The notes under the pieces were generated by a model. The model was not told where the DNA came from. It did no database searches and saw nothing but the letters and a program-made list of their open reading frames with translations. Below, piece by piece: positions 24,362-32,275 of a stretch of DNA of 32,275 nt (its first letter is position 1; every line of letters begins with the position of its first letter). Made by a program: the position numbers and the translations under genes. This DNA comes from Rhodobacter sp. (GTDB taxonomy: Bacteria; Pseudomonadota; Alphaproteobacteria; Rhodobacterales; Rhodobacteraceae): the NCBI GenBank assembly GCA_027489175.1, contig JAIYAE010000006.1, forward strand, positions 1 through 32,275, read 5' to 3'.

Positions 24362-25189
24362 ATGATGCCAGTTCAGGCGGGCGCGGGGGCGCTTGACTAT
24401 TTCCCGTGCCGTTACGGGCTGTCGCGGGCCACGTTCCGCGGACCGGAGAGGGATCTGTCGGGGTCCTATATCGTGGCTCTGGGCGGGTCTCCGACCTTTG
24501 GCAAATACGTGGCGCGGCCCTACCCTGCGCTACTGGAACAGGCGCTTGGCCAGCCGGTGGCCAATCTGGGCGGGCTGAATGCTGGGCTGGACTTCTACCT
24601 GTCCGATCCGGCGGCGTTACGCGTTGCCTCCCGCGCGCGGGTGGCCGTGGTCCAGATCACCGGGGCGGATGCGCTGTCGAACCCGTTCTATGCGGTGCAT
24701 GTCCGGCGCAATGACCGGTTCGTCGCAGCAACCCCGGCCTTGCGCGAGCTTTATCCAGAGGTGGATTTCACCGATATCCATTTTACCCGCCATCTGTTGC
24801 AGGTGCTGCAGCACTGCGACGCCACAAGGTTTGAGGTGTTGCGCCGCGCCTTGCAGGAGACTTGGCTGGTGCGGATGCGGCAGCTGATGGCGCATTTGCC
24901 GCCGCGTCGGGTGCTATTGTGGCTGGCGGATGCTCCACCGCCGCAGACTGCCGCTGAGGTTGATGCCGCTGCGGGCCCCATGTTGGTGGATGCCGGGATG
25001 CTGCGCGCGCTTGGTCCGATCACCACCTCGCTGGTTGAGGCGGTGGCCAGTCCCCGGGCGCGTGCGGAAGGCCTGGCGCGGATGCACGTTCCCCAGACCG
25101 AGGTGGAGCAGGCCCGCTACCTGCCCCCGTCAGCCGTCCATGATGAAGTGGCGGCCCTTCTGGTACCGGTGGTGGAGGGGCTGGTCTGA
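24362..25189 (+). CDS. DUF6473 family protein
   Basis: 275 residues from the ATG at 24362; TTG 24350, GTG 24359 and ATG 24365 are in-frame alternatives and no strong ribosome site separates them. The N-terminal ALDYFPCRYGLSRATFRGP, then YIVALGGSPTFGKYVARPYP, NLGGLNAGLDFYLSDP, VVQITGADALSNPFYAVH and YPEVDFTDIHFTRHLL match the DUF6473 family, common in Rhodobacteraceae. The GGS(P/E)T and NAG blocks resemble an SGNH-hydrolase-like or glycosyl-related fold, but I would not assign activity. It stands between hbd and etfA on the opposite strand and converges with etfA over a terminator-like hairpin. Confidence 0.75.
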   Translation: MMPVQAGAGALDYFPCRYGLSRATFRGPERDLSGSYIVALGGSPTFGKYVARPYPALLEQALGQPVANLGGLNAGLDFYLSDPAALRVASRARVAVVQITGADALSNPFYAVHVRRNDRFVAATPALRELYPEVDFTDIHFTRHLLQVLQHCDATRFEVLRRALQETWLVRMRQLMAHLPPRRVLLWLADAPPPQTAAEVDAAAGPMLVDAGMLRALGPITTSLVEAVASPRARAEGLARMHVPQTEVEQARYLPPSAVHDEVAALLVPVVEGLV

Positions 25190-25196
25190 CAGCGAA

Positions 25197-25221
25197 AGGG
25201 GGCCGCTGACAGCGACCCCCT
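25197..25221. terminator. Bidirectional terminator-like hairpin between DUF6473 gene and etfA
   Basis: AGGGGG (25197-25202) pairs with CCCCCT (25216-25221), and inner CGCT (25204-25207) pairs with AGCG (25211-25214) around GAC, with one C/A mismatch between the stems. It lies 8 nt past the DUF6473 stop and 22 nt past the convergent etfA stop. Strong stem, weak U-tract on both sides. Confidence 0.5.
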
Positions 25222-25243
25222 GGCAGGAAAGCCTGAAGCCGGC

Positions 25244-26170
25244 TTACAGCTTTTCAATCAGTTCCGGCACGGCGGTGAAGAGGTCCGCCACCAGTCCATA
25301 ATCGGCGACCTGGAAGATCGGAGCCTCTTCATCCTTGTTGATCGCGACGATGACCTTTGAATCCTTCATCCCGGCCAAGTGCTGGATCGCGCCTGAAATG
25401 CCGACCGCGACGTAAAGGTCGGGTGCCACGACCTTGCCGGTCTGGCCAACCTGCCAATCGTTGGGCGCATAGCCGCTGTCGACCGCTGCACGGCTCGCTC
25501 CCACAGCGGCGTTCAGCTTGTCCGCCAGCTTCTCGATCATCGCGAAATCCGACTGGCTGCCCACGCCGCGCCCGCCCGAAACGACGATGCCCGCGCTGGT
25601 GAGATCCGGCCGGTCAGACGAGGCGACGCGGTCTTCAACCCAGGCCGACAGGCTGCCGTCCGCGGCCATCGCCACCTTTTCAACCGGGGCGGACCCGCCC
25701 TTCCCGGCCGCATCGAAGGTCGCGGTGCGGATCGTCATGACCTTTTTCGCGTCCGAGGATTTGACCGTCTGGATCGCGTTGCCGGCATAGATCGGCCGGT
25801 CGAAGGTCGCAGCGTCATACACGGCCAGCACTTCGGAAATCACCATCACATCCAGCATCGCCGCGACGCGCGGCAGCACGGATTTGGACAGGGCCCCCGA
25901 CGGCGCGACGATGTGTTCAAAGTCTCCGGCCAGCGACACGACCAGCGCTGCCGTCGGTTCGGACATGCCATGGCAATAGGCGTGATCGTCGGCAAACAGG
26001 ACCTTTGCCACGCCTTGCAGCGTCGCCGCTTCGGCCGCCGCGGCATCGCCGCCGGTTCCGGCCACCAGCACCGTCACCGGGCCAAGGCTTTTGACCGCCG
26101 TCAGGGTCTTGGCCACCTGATCGGTTGCCAGTTGGCCCTCATTCACATCGGCAAGAAGAAGTACGGCCAT
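25244..26170 (-). CDS. etfA: Electron transfer flavoprotein alpha subunit
   Basis: 308 residues. EtfA binds FAD and, with EtfB, carries electrons from acyl-CoA dehydrogenases to ETF:ubiquinone oxidoreductase. The C-terminal FAD domain shows [15 protein letters not shown] (about residue 200), [39 protein letters not shown] and [14 protein letters not shown], the family signature (quoted in pieces). Its ATG overlaps the etfB stop (TGATG), so the subunits are translationally coupled. The probable methylsuccinyl-CoA dehydrogenase at 13.4-15.0 kb is an expected electron donor. Confidence 0.96.
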   Translation of the reverse strand: MAVLLLADVNEGQLATDQVAKTLTAVKSLGPVTVLVAGTGGDAAAAEAATLQGVAKVLFADDHAYCHGMSEPTAALVVSLAGDFEHIVAPSGALSKSVLPRVAAMLDVMVISEVLAVYDAATFDRPIYAGNAIQTVKSSDAKKVMTIRTATFDAAGKGGSAPVEKVAMAADGSLSAWVEDRVASSDRPDLTSAGIVVSGGRGVGSQSDFAMIEKLADKLNAAVGASRAAVDSGYAPNDWQVGQTGKVVAPDLYVAVGISGAIQHLAGMKDSKVIVAINKDEEAPIFQVADYGLVADLFTAVPELIEKL

Positions 26171-26931
26171 CAGATCACCCCCGCTTCGTCTTTGAGTTTC
26201 GCAATCAGTTCCGCAACCGAGCCAACTTTGACGCCCGCCTTGCGGCCCGCCGGTTCCACCGTCTTCAGCACGGTCAGGCGCGGGGCGACATCCACCCCGT
26301 AATCCGCCGGGGTCTTCATCGCCAAGGGCTTGGCCTTGGCCTTCATGATGTTCGGCAGGCTGGCGTAGCGGGGATCGTTCAGGCGCAGGTCAACCGTGAT
26401 GATCGTCGGCATCTTGACGGTGATGGTCTGCAATCCGCCGTCCACCTCACGGGTGACCTTGGCATGGTCGCCCTCGATGGCAACTTCCGAAGCGAAGGTG
26501 GCCTGGCTCCAGCCCAGAAGGGCGGCCAGCATCTGACCCGTGGCGTTCATGTCGTTGTCGATGGCCTGCTTGCCACAAAGGACAAGGCCCGGAGCCTCTT
26601 CCTTGACGACGGCGGCCAGCAGCTTGGCCACGGCAAGGGGTTCGATGTCGGTGTGCACATTGTCGGTCGCTTCGATCAGGATCGCCCGATCAGCGCCCAT
26701 GGCAAGCGCGTTGCGAAGGGTTTCCTGCGCCTGCTTGACGCCAATGGAGACCACGACCACTTCGGTCGCGATGCCCTTTTCCTTGAGCCGGATCGCCTCT
26801 TCGACGGCAATCTCGTCGAAGGGGTTCATCGACATCTTGACGTTCGCAAGATCTACACCCGACCCATCCGCCTTGACGCGGACCTTGACGTTATAGTCGA
26901 TCACGCGCTTGACCGGGACCAACACTTTCAT
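26170..26931 (-). CDS. etfB: Electron transfer flavoprotein beta subunit
   Basis: 253 residues, normal EtfB length, binding AMP structurally. It starts [20 protein letters not shown], has [18 protein letters not shown] near residue 37 and [12 protein letters not shown] near residue 120, then the EtfB signature [12 protein letters not shown] with [18 protein letters not shown] (residues 165-205). GAGGAG lies about 9 nt before the ATG. It forms the EtfAB heterodimer with the overlapping downstream gene, and lies 160 bp downstream of the cobalamin adenosyltransferase gene on the same strand. Confidence 0.96.
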   Translation of the reverse strand: MKVLVPVKRVIDYNVKVRVKADGSGVDLANVKMSMNPFDEIAVEEAIRLKEKGIATEVVVVSIGVKQAQETLRNALAMGADRAILIEATDNVHTDIEPLAVAKLLAAVVKEEAPGLVLCGKQAIDNDMNATGQMLAALLGWSQATFASEVAIEGDHAKVTREVDGGLQTITVKMPTIITVDLRLNDPRYASLPNIMKAKAKPLAMKTPADYGVDVAPRLTVLKTVEPAGRKAGVKVGSVAELIAKLKDEAGVI

Positions 26932-27063
26932 GGCCGAAACTCCTCATCCGTTGGTAGGAAAGCGCTGCCCGTCGGCGCGCCCAAGCCTTGGCCCGCGTTT
27001 ACCGCAGCAAGGGCCGCCGGAACAGTGCAAATGCGACCCTTCCCGGCGACACGACGCCGCGTT

Positions 27064-27084
27064 CTGATCGGTGTCTTCGATCAG
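27064..27084 (-). other. Hairpin just after the adenosyltransferase stop
   Basis: CTGATCG (27064-27070) and CGATCAG (27078-27084) form a perfect 7-bp stem with a 7-nt loop, beginning 7 nt beyond the stop codon on the - strand. No U-tract follows, so it may be a 3'-end stabiliser, a weak terminator, or an operator in the etfB upstream region. Confidence 0.35.
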
Positions 27085-27091
27085 ATTGCCC

Positions 27092-27664
27092 CTATCGCGT
27101 CAGGCCTGGCACCCAAAGAACGTCATCCTTGCCGTCGTTGTTGGCGATACGGCCCGCGACAAAGAACCAGTCCGACAGGCGGTTGAGATAGCGCACCGCG
27201 TCGGGGTTCACGTCCTCCATCGTCGCGGTTTCGACAACCAGCCGTTCGGCCCGGCGGCAGACCGTCCGGCACAAGTGCAGCTGCGCTGCTAGCACCGACC
27301 CGCCCGGCAGAATGAAGCTGCGCAATGGCGTCAGCTTTTCGTTCATCGCGTCAATCTCACGCTCCAGCCTGGCGACCTGGCCTTCGATCATTCGCAGCGG
27401 TGTGTAGGACAGGCCCGCGTCCAGATGCCGGTCGGGGGTGCAAAGGTCTGCGCCAAGGTCAAAGAGGTCGTTCGAAATGCGTTTCAACGCATCAGCCATG
27501 TCACCTGTGGCATGCAGGCGCGCCAGGCCCACGGTCGCATTGGTTTCATCTACCGTGCCATAAGCGCTGACCCGGATCGAATGCTTGGCAACCCGCGCGC
27601 CATTGCCCAGTGCAGTTTCCCCGGCGTCGCCGGTTTTCGTGTAAATCTTCGACAGAACGACCAT
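27092..27664 (-). CDS. Cob(I)alamin adenosyltransferase, PduO type
   Basis: 190 residues from the ATG at 27664 with GGGGAAG just upstream. It makes adenosylcobalamin from cob(I)alamin and ATP. The N-terminal KIYTKTGDAGETALG is the PduO ATP-binding motif, SAYGTVDETNA follows, and the C-terminal CRRAERLVV and YLNRLSDWFFVAGR signature (about residues 135-170) is complete. The cofactor is required by methylmalonyl- and ethylmalonyl-CoA mutases, which matches the acyl-CoA theme of the flanking etf and hbd genes. It lies 23 bp after the small HIG1-like gene on the same strand. Confidence 0.93.
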   Translation of the reverse strand: MVVLSKIYTKTGDAGETALGNGARVAKHSIRVSAYGTVDETNATVGLARLHATGDMADALKRISNDLFDLGADLCTPDRHLDAGLSYTPLRMIEGQVARLEREIDAMNEKLTPLRSFILPGGSVLAAQLHLCRTVCRRAERLVVETATMEDVNPDAVRYLNRLSDWFFVAGRIANNDGKDDVLWVPGLTR

Positions 27665-27687
27665 TTTCTTCCCCGTGGCGTGACGCG

Positions 27688-27894
27688 TCAGTTGCCGAGT
27701 GAGCGCAGCCAGGCAAAGGCTACGATGGCGATCACGGCCACAAACTGCACCCCGATGCGCCAGCGCATGATCTTGTTGGCGTTGCGCTTGTTGAACTCGC
27801 CGCCTTTGGCAAAGGTGCCGATCCCGAACAGAAGGATCCCCAACACCACAAGACATGCGATCGAAGCGAGAGCGAAAAGTGGATCGGAAAACAT
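27688..27894 (-). CDS. Small two-TM protein, HIG1-domain/twin transmembrane type
   Basis: 68 residues. Two hydrophobic helices (about 7-27 and 47-64) flank a basic loop, KGGEFNKRNANKIMRWRIG. This matches the hypoxia-induced-gene-1 type of small inner-membrane protein, whose members in mitochondria and some Rhodobacterales associate with cytochrome oxidase. The ribosome site GGGAG, 7 nt before the ATG, supports this start. It precedes the adenosyltransferase gene and is preceded by the tandem-hairpin element, all on the - strand. Family call moderately confident; role in respiration is inference. Confidence 0.72.
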   Translation of the reverse strand: MFSDPLFALASIACLVVLGILLFGIGTFAKGGEFNKRNANKIMRWRIGVQFVAVIAIVAFAWLRSLGN

Positions 27895-27946
27895 TGGCGC
27901 ACTCCCTTTCCGGGTGATTTAGGTGCAGGCGCGACAAAAGCGAAGC

Positions 27947-27995
27947 CAAATTTCTTGAGCAAGAAATTTGCCAAGGATTTTACTCAAAATCCTTG
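27947..27995 (-). repeat. Second tandem-hairpin element with complementary loops
   Basis: Hairpin A: CAAATTTCTT (27947-27956), loop GAGC, AAGAAATTTG (27961-27970). One base later, hairpin B: CAAGGATTTT (27972-27981), loop ACTC, AAAATCCTTG (27986-27995). Both stems are 10 bp and perfect. TTGAG (27955-27959) and CTCAA (27983-27987) around the two loops are complementary, as in the element at 9200-9244. The architecture is the same though the stem sequences differ. It lies in the 119-bp gap between the co-directional SDR and HIG1-like genes. Confidence 0.85.
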
Positions 27996-28013
27996 TTCTC
28001 TCCGCCCCGACGG

Positions 28014-28844
28014 TCAGCCTTTCGCGATCAGCCAGTCAAGCGCCCGTGTCGGCAGAAGACGCCGGGCAAAGCCCATCAGGTAGGTCGGCACCGTCACATA
28101 GTAACGCGCCTTTGGACGCCGCGCCTCAAGCGCGTGGATCAGTTTGGCGGTCACGGCGGCGGGTTCCAGCTCGAACGCGTCTTTCTTGGTCTTCTTGTCG
28201 TAAAGCCGCCCGCGCAGTGTCAGGTACTGCTCGCGCCGGGCCGATTTCTCCCAGTCGATCCACTTCTCAAAATGCGGAATGGCGTTTTCGCGGATTTTCG
28301 TGGCGATGGGGCCTGGCTCGATCAGGATCACCTCGATCCCGGTGCCTTTCATCTCAATCCGCAGGACATCCGACAGCCCTTCCATGGCGAACTTGGTCGC
28401 GACATAGGCCCCGCGCCAGGTCAGCCCGACCAGGCCAAGCACGGAAGAGCAGTTGATGATCCGTCCATGGCCTTGCGCCCGCATCAGCGGGATCACCCGG
28501 CGGGTCAGGTCGTGGTAGCCGAAAAGGTTGGTCTCGAAGATTTCGCGCAGCGCGCCGCGGGGCAGGTCTTCCACAGCCCCCGGGCAGGCGAAGGCACCGT
28601 TGTTGAACAAGGCGTCCAGCGTGCCACCCGTGCGCGCAACCACCTCGGCCACCGCAGCGGCAATGCTGTCTTCGTCGGCATAATCCAGGCGAAAGCTTTC
28701 CAACCCTTCCCCGCGCAGCCGGTCGCAATCCGCCTCTTGCCGGCAGGTCGCAAACACGCGCCAGCCGCGAGCTTTCAGCGTCCGCGCCGCATCAAGGCCG
28801 ATGCCGGAGGAGCATCCGGTGATAAGGATAGACCTGTCGGTCAT
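28014..28844 (-). CDS. Short-chain dehydrogenase/reductase (classical SDR)
   Basis: 276 residues. Cofactor motif ILITGCSSGIGLDAA (residues 6-20), LFNNGAFACPGA (NNAG-equivalent, about residue 82), catalytic Ser in INCSSVLGLVG (about residue 132) and YVATK (Y-x3-K, about residue 148). Downstream EPGPIATKI completes the classical SDR pattern. The 25-30-residue C-terminal extension (PTYLMGFARRLLPTRALDW) suggests a lipophilic or membrane-near substrate; the specific reaction is unknown. It starts 3 nt after the stop of the SH3-domain gene, so the two form an operon. Confidence 0.88.
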   Translation of the reverse strand: MTDRSILITGCSSGIGLDAARTLKARGWRVFATCRQEADCDRLRGEGLESFRLDYADEDSIAAAVAEVVARTGGTLDALFNNGAFACPGAVEDLPRGALREIFETNLFGYHDLTRRVIPLMRAQGHGRIINCSSVLGLVGLTWRGAYVATKFAMEGLSDVLRIEMKGTGIEVILIEPGPIATKIRENAIPHFEKWIDWEKSARREQYLTLRGRLYDKKTKKDAFELEPAAVTAKLIHALEARRPKARYYVTVPTYLMGFARRLLPTRALDWLIAKG

Positions 28845-28847
28845 GGA

Positions 28848-29429
28848 TCAGGGGGCCTCGGGGCTCAGGTAGCGCAGCGCGACATAGCCTTCCAGCCCGT
28901 CGCCCTGGATGACGATCCGCGCCCATTCTCCATCAATGTCCGAAACCAACAGGGCCGCTTCGCCATTGGCCAGTTTGCCGACAACGTCAGCCTCGGTTGA
29001 AGGTTCGGCCCGCACGTTGACCGAGCTTGCGTTGACGTACCAGATCCCCCCTGCCGGGGCAGGCTGGTCGGCAATCGGGGCGGTTCCGTCTTCGCCCGGC
29101 ACCAATTCGTTGCCCAGGGATGACAGGGTGAAGACCGGCTCTTCCACAGCCTGCACCACTTCACGCACCGGTTCGACGTAAGGTTGCGGGGCTGGTGCAG
29201 CAACCGGAAGTGCTGCGGGCTCTGCCGCTTCTTCAACCACCGGCACCGGCACGGGCTGAGGCGCGGCCGCGACGACCATCGGCGCCGCCTCGTCCGCCAC
29301 AGCGGTCACCGGCGCGGGCCCTTCAGCCGCTGCCTTGGCCAGCCCCGGGCGCTTTTGCCCCCGGTCCTCGCCCAGAAGCATAAGCGCGCCAACCATGGCG
29401 GCACACAGGAACAACGTCAGACGCAGCAT
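28848..29429 (-). CDS. SH3-domain protein with N-terminal signal/anchor
   Basis: 193 residues from the ATG at 29429 (ATG at 29456 would add nine polar residues; both ribosome sites are weak). The N-terminal hydrophobic stretch [20 protein letters not shown] is a signal peptide or membrane anchor. A long Ala/Pro/Val/Glu-rich linker (about residues 25-120) leads to a bacterial SH3 domain (about 130-190: [15 protein letters not shown]...GYVALRYL with key positions W, N-V-R and G-Y-V). Such domains usually bind cell-wall peptides or partner proteins in the periplasm. It is divergent from parC across 145 bp and heads the SDR operon. Confidence 0.82.
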   Translation of the reverse strand: MLRLTLFLCAAMVGALMLLGEDRGQKRPGLAKAAAEGPAPVTAVADEAAPMVVAAAPQPVPVPVVEEAAEPAALPVAAPAPQPYVEPVREVVQAVEEPVFTLSSLGNELVPGEDGTAPIADQPAPAGGIWYVNASSVNVRAEPSTEADVVGKLANGEAALLVSDIDGEWARIVIQGDGLEGYVALRYLSPEAP

Positions 29430-29574
29430 GGGTATTTCCGTTCTTGAGTTGCTCATGTGTTACCACAGGCATGGCCGGGGGGTTGAGTCCAAAACGCACT
29501 ATTCGGTCAAAGGTTCCGCGGGCCGCATCGCAAGCCATCTGGACCGACGCGCCCGACCGTCATACACAACATGC

Positions 29575-31887
29575 ATGACCACCGATGATGACGAACCCAA
29601 GATCGAGGGGCCGGCAGGCCTCACCGTCTCTGAACCGCTCTCCCGCGCGATCGGTGAGAGGTATCTGACCTATGCGCTTTCCACCATCATGCACCGCGCG
29701 CTGCCTGACGCGCGGGACGGTCTGAAGCCTGTCCATCGCCGAATCCTTTGGGCGATGCGCCGCCTGCGCCTGACGCCGACCGGGGGCTTCCTTAAGTCGG
29801 CCAAGATCGCCGGCGACACGATGGGGGACTTCCACCCCCACGGTGATGCCGCGATCTATGACGCGATGGCCCGCCTCGCCCAAGACTTCAACATGCGCTA
29901 CCCGCTGGTCGACGGGCAGGGCAATTTCGGCAACATCGACGGCGATAACCCCGCCGCCAGCCGCTATACCGAAGCGCGGGTGACGGCGGCGTCCGAGGCG
30001 CTGATGGAGGGCATCGACGAGACCGCCGTCGACTTCCGCCCGAACTACGATGGCCGCCTGGAAGAACCGGTCGTCCTGCCCGCTGCGTTCCCGAACCTTC
30101 TGGCCAACGGGTCTAGCGGCATCGCCGTGGGCATGGCCACGAATATCCCGCCGCACAACCTGGATGAGCTGATTGACGGCTGTCAGGCACTGTTGGCCGA
30201 CCCTGACCTGTCGACCGAGGCGCTGGTTGCCCTGATTCCCGGCCCTGATTTTCCCACCGGTGGTGTCATCGTCGAACCCCGCGACAGCATACTTGAGGCC
30301 TATGCGACTGGCCGCGGAGCCTTCCGGCTGCGGGCGAAATGGCAGGTCGAGGATTTGGGGCGTGGCACCTGGCAGATCGTGGTCACCGAGATTCCCTATC
30401 AGGTGCAGAAATCCAAGCTGATCGAGAAACTGGCCGAGCTTATCCAGATCAAGAAGGTCCCGCTCCTGGCCGATGTCCGCGACGAATCCGCCGATGATGT
30501 CCGCCTGATTCTGGAACCCCGCGTCCGAACGGTTGACCCCGATGTTCTGATGGGCAGCCTCTTCAAGAACTCGGACCTTGAGGTGCGTTTCTCGCTCAAC
30601 ATGAACGTGCTGATCGACGGGCGCGTGCCGAAGGTCTGTTCGCTGAAAGAAGTGCTGCGCGCCTTCCTTGATCACCGGCGTGAGGTGTTGCGGCGACGCT
30701 CCCTTCACCGGATGGAAAAGATCGATGCACGGCTGGAAATTCTGGGCGGCCTGTTGATCGCCTATCTGAACCTGGACCGGGTGATTGACATTATCCGATA
30801 CGACGACGACCCGAAGACCGCCTTGATGGCCGAAGACTGGTCAAAATCCCACATTCGGGCCACTTCGGAGAAGGACTATAGAGCCCCCGCCAAAGGGCAG
30901 GGTGTGCTGACAGAAAACCAGGCTGAAGCGATCCTGAACATGCGCCTACGGTCGTTGCGGCGGCTGGAGGAGATGGAGCTGAACGCCGAACGCGACGCCC
31001 TGACCAAGGAGCGCGCCGATCTGGCCGATCTTCTGGCCAATGACCGCCGCCAGTGGAAACGCATCGGCGCCGATCTGAACGAGGTGCGCAAGCTTTACGG
31101 CAAGGCCACCGTCCTTGGCGCGCGGCGGACCCAGTTTGCCGATGCGGCCGAGATCGAAGATGTGCCCTATGAGGCGATGATCGAACGCGAGCCGATCACC
31201 GTCATCTGCTCAAAGATGGGCTGGATCCGGGCGATGAAGGGCCATGTCGATCTGACCGCCGAACAGAAGTTCAAGGACGGCGACGGCCCCCGCTTCGCCT
31301 TCCATGCCGAGACGACGGACAAGATTTTGCTCGTGGCCGAAAATGGCCGGTTTTTCACCCTGCTTGGTGCCAACTTGCCCGGCGGGCGCGGCATGGGCGA
31401 ACCCGTGCGTCTGATGGTCGACCTGCCGAATGACACTGGCATCACCGATCTGATGATCTACCGACCGGGGGAAAAGCTGCTTTTGGCGTCCAGCGCCGGC
31501 GATGGGTTCATCGTCCCGTCCGAAGAGTTGGTGGCGCAAACCAAAGCGGGCAAGGCCGTGCTGACGGTCCGCGACGGCGTCAAGACAGCGGTCTGCGTCA
31601 AGGTGCAGGGCGATACGGTCGCCGTTGTCGGCGACAACCGCAAAATGCTGGTTTTCCCTGTGGTCGAACTGCCGGAGATGGCCAAAGGCAAAGGTGTGCG
31701 GTTGCAAAAGTACAAGGATGGCGGCTTGTCGGACGCGATCACCTTCAACCTTGCTGACGGTTTAAGCTGGAAAGATCCCGCCGGTCGCACCCGGACCGAG
31801 ACGGCTCTTGCCGAATGGCAGGGTGCCCGCGCCAGTGCGGGCAAGATGGCCCCGCGCGGCTTTCCCCGCGACAATCGGTTCACCTGA
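29575..31887 (+). CDS. parC: DNA topoisomerase IV subunit A
   Basis: 770 residues from the ATG at 29575, the first methionine before the conserved [20 protein letters not shown] start of the breakage-reunion domain. [14 protein letters not shown] follows. The catalytic Tyr131 lies in AASRYTEAR, preceded by [12 protein letters not shown]. The helical tower and coiled-coil (about 440-490) and a C-terminal beta-pinwheel (about 500-770) follow. With ParE it decatenates daughter chromosomes. No clear Shine-Dalgarno sequence is visible, and ATG-C-ATG at 29571-29577 offers an out-of-frame ATG nearby. ParC rather than GyrA is chosen from length and the lack of a clear GyrA-box. Confidence 0.93.
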   Translation: MTTDDDEPKIEGPAGLTVSEPLSRAIGERYLTYALSTIMHRALPDARDGLKPVHRRILWAMRRLRLTPTGGFLKSAKIAGDTMGDFHPHGDAAIYDAMARLAQDFNMRYPLVDGQGNFGNIDGDNPAASRYTEARVTAASEALMEGIDETAVDFRPNYDGRLEEPVVLPAAFPNLLANGSSGIAVGMATNIPPHNLDELIDGCQALLADPDLSTEALVALIPGPDFPTGGVIVEPRDSILEAYATGRGAFRLRAKWQVEDLGRGTWQIVVTEIPYQVQKSKLIEKLAELIQIKKVPLLADVRDESADDVRLILEPRVRTVDPDVLMGSLFKNSDLEVRFSLNMNVLIDGRVPKVCSLKEVLRAFLDHRREVLRRRSLHRMEKIDARLEILGGLLIAYLNLDRVIDIIRYDDDPKTALMAEDWSKSHIRATSEKDYRAPAKGQGVLTENQAEAILNMRLRSLRRLEEMELNAERDALTKERADLADLLANDRRQWKRIGADLNEVRKLYGKATVLGARRTQFADAAEIEDVPYEAMIEREPITVICSKMGWIRAMKGHVDLTAEQKFKDGDGPRFAFHAETTDKILLVAENGRFFTLLGANLPGGRGMGEPVRLMVDLPNDTGITDLMIYRPGEKLLLASSAGDGFIVPSEELVAQTKAGKAVLTVRDGVKTAVCVKVQGDTVAVVGDNRKMLVFPVVELPEMAKGKGVRLQKYKDGGLSDAITFNLADGLSWKDPAGRTRTETALAEWQGARASAGKMAPRGFPRDNRFT

Positions 31888-31935
31888 CGATCGGCTCGTC
31901 AACGAGACGAAGTCGAACGAGGCGCTTCCGCCCGT

Positions 31936-32018
31936 GCGGCCCGATCAGGCTTGAATTTCCCTCTCCCACGGGCTAAGTCGCCGCGCGTGTAACTTGGGGT
32001 CCGTCGCGGCCCGATCAG
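31936..32018 (+). repeat. 13-bp direct repeat pair flanking the tuf promoter
   Basis: GCGGCCCGATCAG occurs at 31936-31948 and again, identically, at 32006-32018, exactly 70 bp apart. The first copy abuts the putative -35 and the second lies in the leader 18 nt before the tuf ATG. Seen directly; role unknown. Confidence 0.7.
31951..31979 (+). promoter_or_regulatory. tuf: Candidate tuf promoter
   Basis: TTGAAT (31951-31956), a 17-bp spacer and TAAGTC (31974-31979) lie about 60 nt before the tuf start, in the 149-bp gap after parC. Spacing is ideal, though the -10 match is modest. Inference from sequence only. Confidence 0.4.
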
Positions 32019-32036
32019 AACAAGGCGGAATGCGCA

Positions 32037-32275
32037 ATGGCGAAGGCAAAGTTTGAACGGAATAAACCGCACGTCAACATTGGCACGATCGGCCACGTTG
32101 ACCACGGCAAGACGACGCTGACGGCGGCGATCACGAAGTATTTTGGCGAATTCCGTGCTTATGACCAGATCGACGGCGCGCCGGAAGAGCGGGCTCGTGG
32201 CATCACGATCTCGACCGCGCACGTCGAGTATGAGACCGAGGCGCGTCACTACGCCCACGTCGACTGCCCCGGCCA
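32037..32275 (+). CDS. tuf: Elongation factor Tu, 5' part (runs off the window)
   Basis: The frame opens at ATG 32037 after AAGGCGGA and remains open to the window end, giving the first 79 residues of an approximately 390-residue protein. It begins [20 protein letters not shown]. The G1 loop [10 protein letters not shown] (about residues 19-28), the switch I RGITIS region (about 59-64) and HVDCPG (G3, at the very end) are unmistakable for EF-Tu, the GTPase that delivers aminoacyl-tRNA to the ribosome. Truncated only by the window edge. Alphaproteobacteria often have two tuf copies; which one this is cannot be told. Confidence 0.97.
   Translation, partial: MAKAKFERNKPHVNIGTIGHVDHGKTTLTAAITKYFGEFRAYDQIDGAPEERARGITISTAHVEYETEARHYAHVDCPG

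Noticed and set aside
1..32275. tRNA, rRNA, CRISPR, transposase or integrase features
   Set aside because: I looked in the intergenic gaps for tRNA T-arm-like motifs, direct-repeat arrays and mobile-element genes and saw none; low-level ncRNAs cannot be excluded by eye.

Overview
The window is GC-rich (I estimate about 65 percent), densely packed bacterial chromosome. Gene content and order point to an alphaproteobacterium of the Rhodobacteraceae/Paracoccaceae (Rhodobacter-Paracoccus-like). The diagnostic blocks are rpoZ-rsh, pdxJ...acpS-lepB-rnc...era-DUF1491...recO, pckA divergent from chvI-chvG-hprK-rapZ-PTS, and a cobalamin adenosyltransferase-etfB-etfA-3-hydroxybutyryl-CoA dehydrogenase block. 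I see no rRNA, tRNA, CRISPR array, transposase or prophage gene. This is mostly core genome with a few inserted accessory genes.

Region 1 (1-5.9 kb, mainly +): RNA polymerase omega, the bifunctional (p)ppGpp enzyme, a DUF2062 membrane protein, PdxJ, then a divergent pair (a secreted protein on - and a MarR-type regulator with a C-terminal cysteine cluster on +), then AcpS. The pair splits pdxJ from acpS, which are usually close together in relatives.

Region 2 (5.9-12.3 kb): lepB-rnc, an antiparallel, AT-richer thermonuclease-like gene, era, a tandem-hairpin element, DUF1491, an antiparallel Pr6Pr-type membrane protein, recO and an MFS transporter. The classical lepB-rnc-era-recO operon is therefore interrupted twice by genes on the opposite strand.

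Region 3 (12.3-16.9 kb, -): an NAD(P)-dependent epimerase/reductase, a 558-residue acyl-CoA dehydrogenase that best fits methylsuccinyl-CoA dehydrogenase of the ethylmalonyl-CoA pathway, and ATP-dependent PEP carboxykinase. A 355-bp, repeat-rich divergent intergenic region leads into region 4.

Region 4 (17.2-23.3 kb, +): the ChvI/ChvG two-component system, a truncated HPr kinase, RapZ, a mannose-type EIIA, HPr, a lysophospholipid acyltransferase and a small methyltransferase. The first six form a regulatory-PTS cluster with no sugar permease in view.

Region 5 (23.3-29.4 kb, mainly -): an SH3-domain protein, an SDR, a second tandem-hairpin element, a small HIG1-like two-TM protein, PduO-type adenosyltransferase, EtfB, EtfA, a + strand DUF6473 gene, and 3-hydroxybutyryl-CoA dehydrogenase. 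ETF is the expected electron acceptor of the dehydrogenase in region 3. Adenosylcobalamin is needed by the mutases of the same acetyl-CoA assimilation route, so regions 3 and 5 are metabolically linked, with PckA as the gluconeogenic exit.

Region 6 (29.5-32.3 kb, +): parC, then a promoter region with a 13-bp direct repeat, then the 5' part of tuf, which runs off the window.

The least explained signals are the two tandem-hairpin elements, whose neighbouring loops are complementary to each other, and the Cys-rich MarR/secreted-protein pair.
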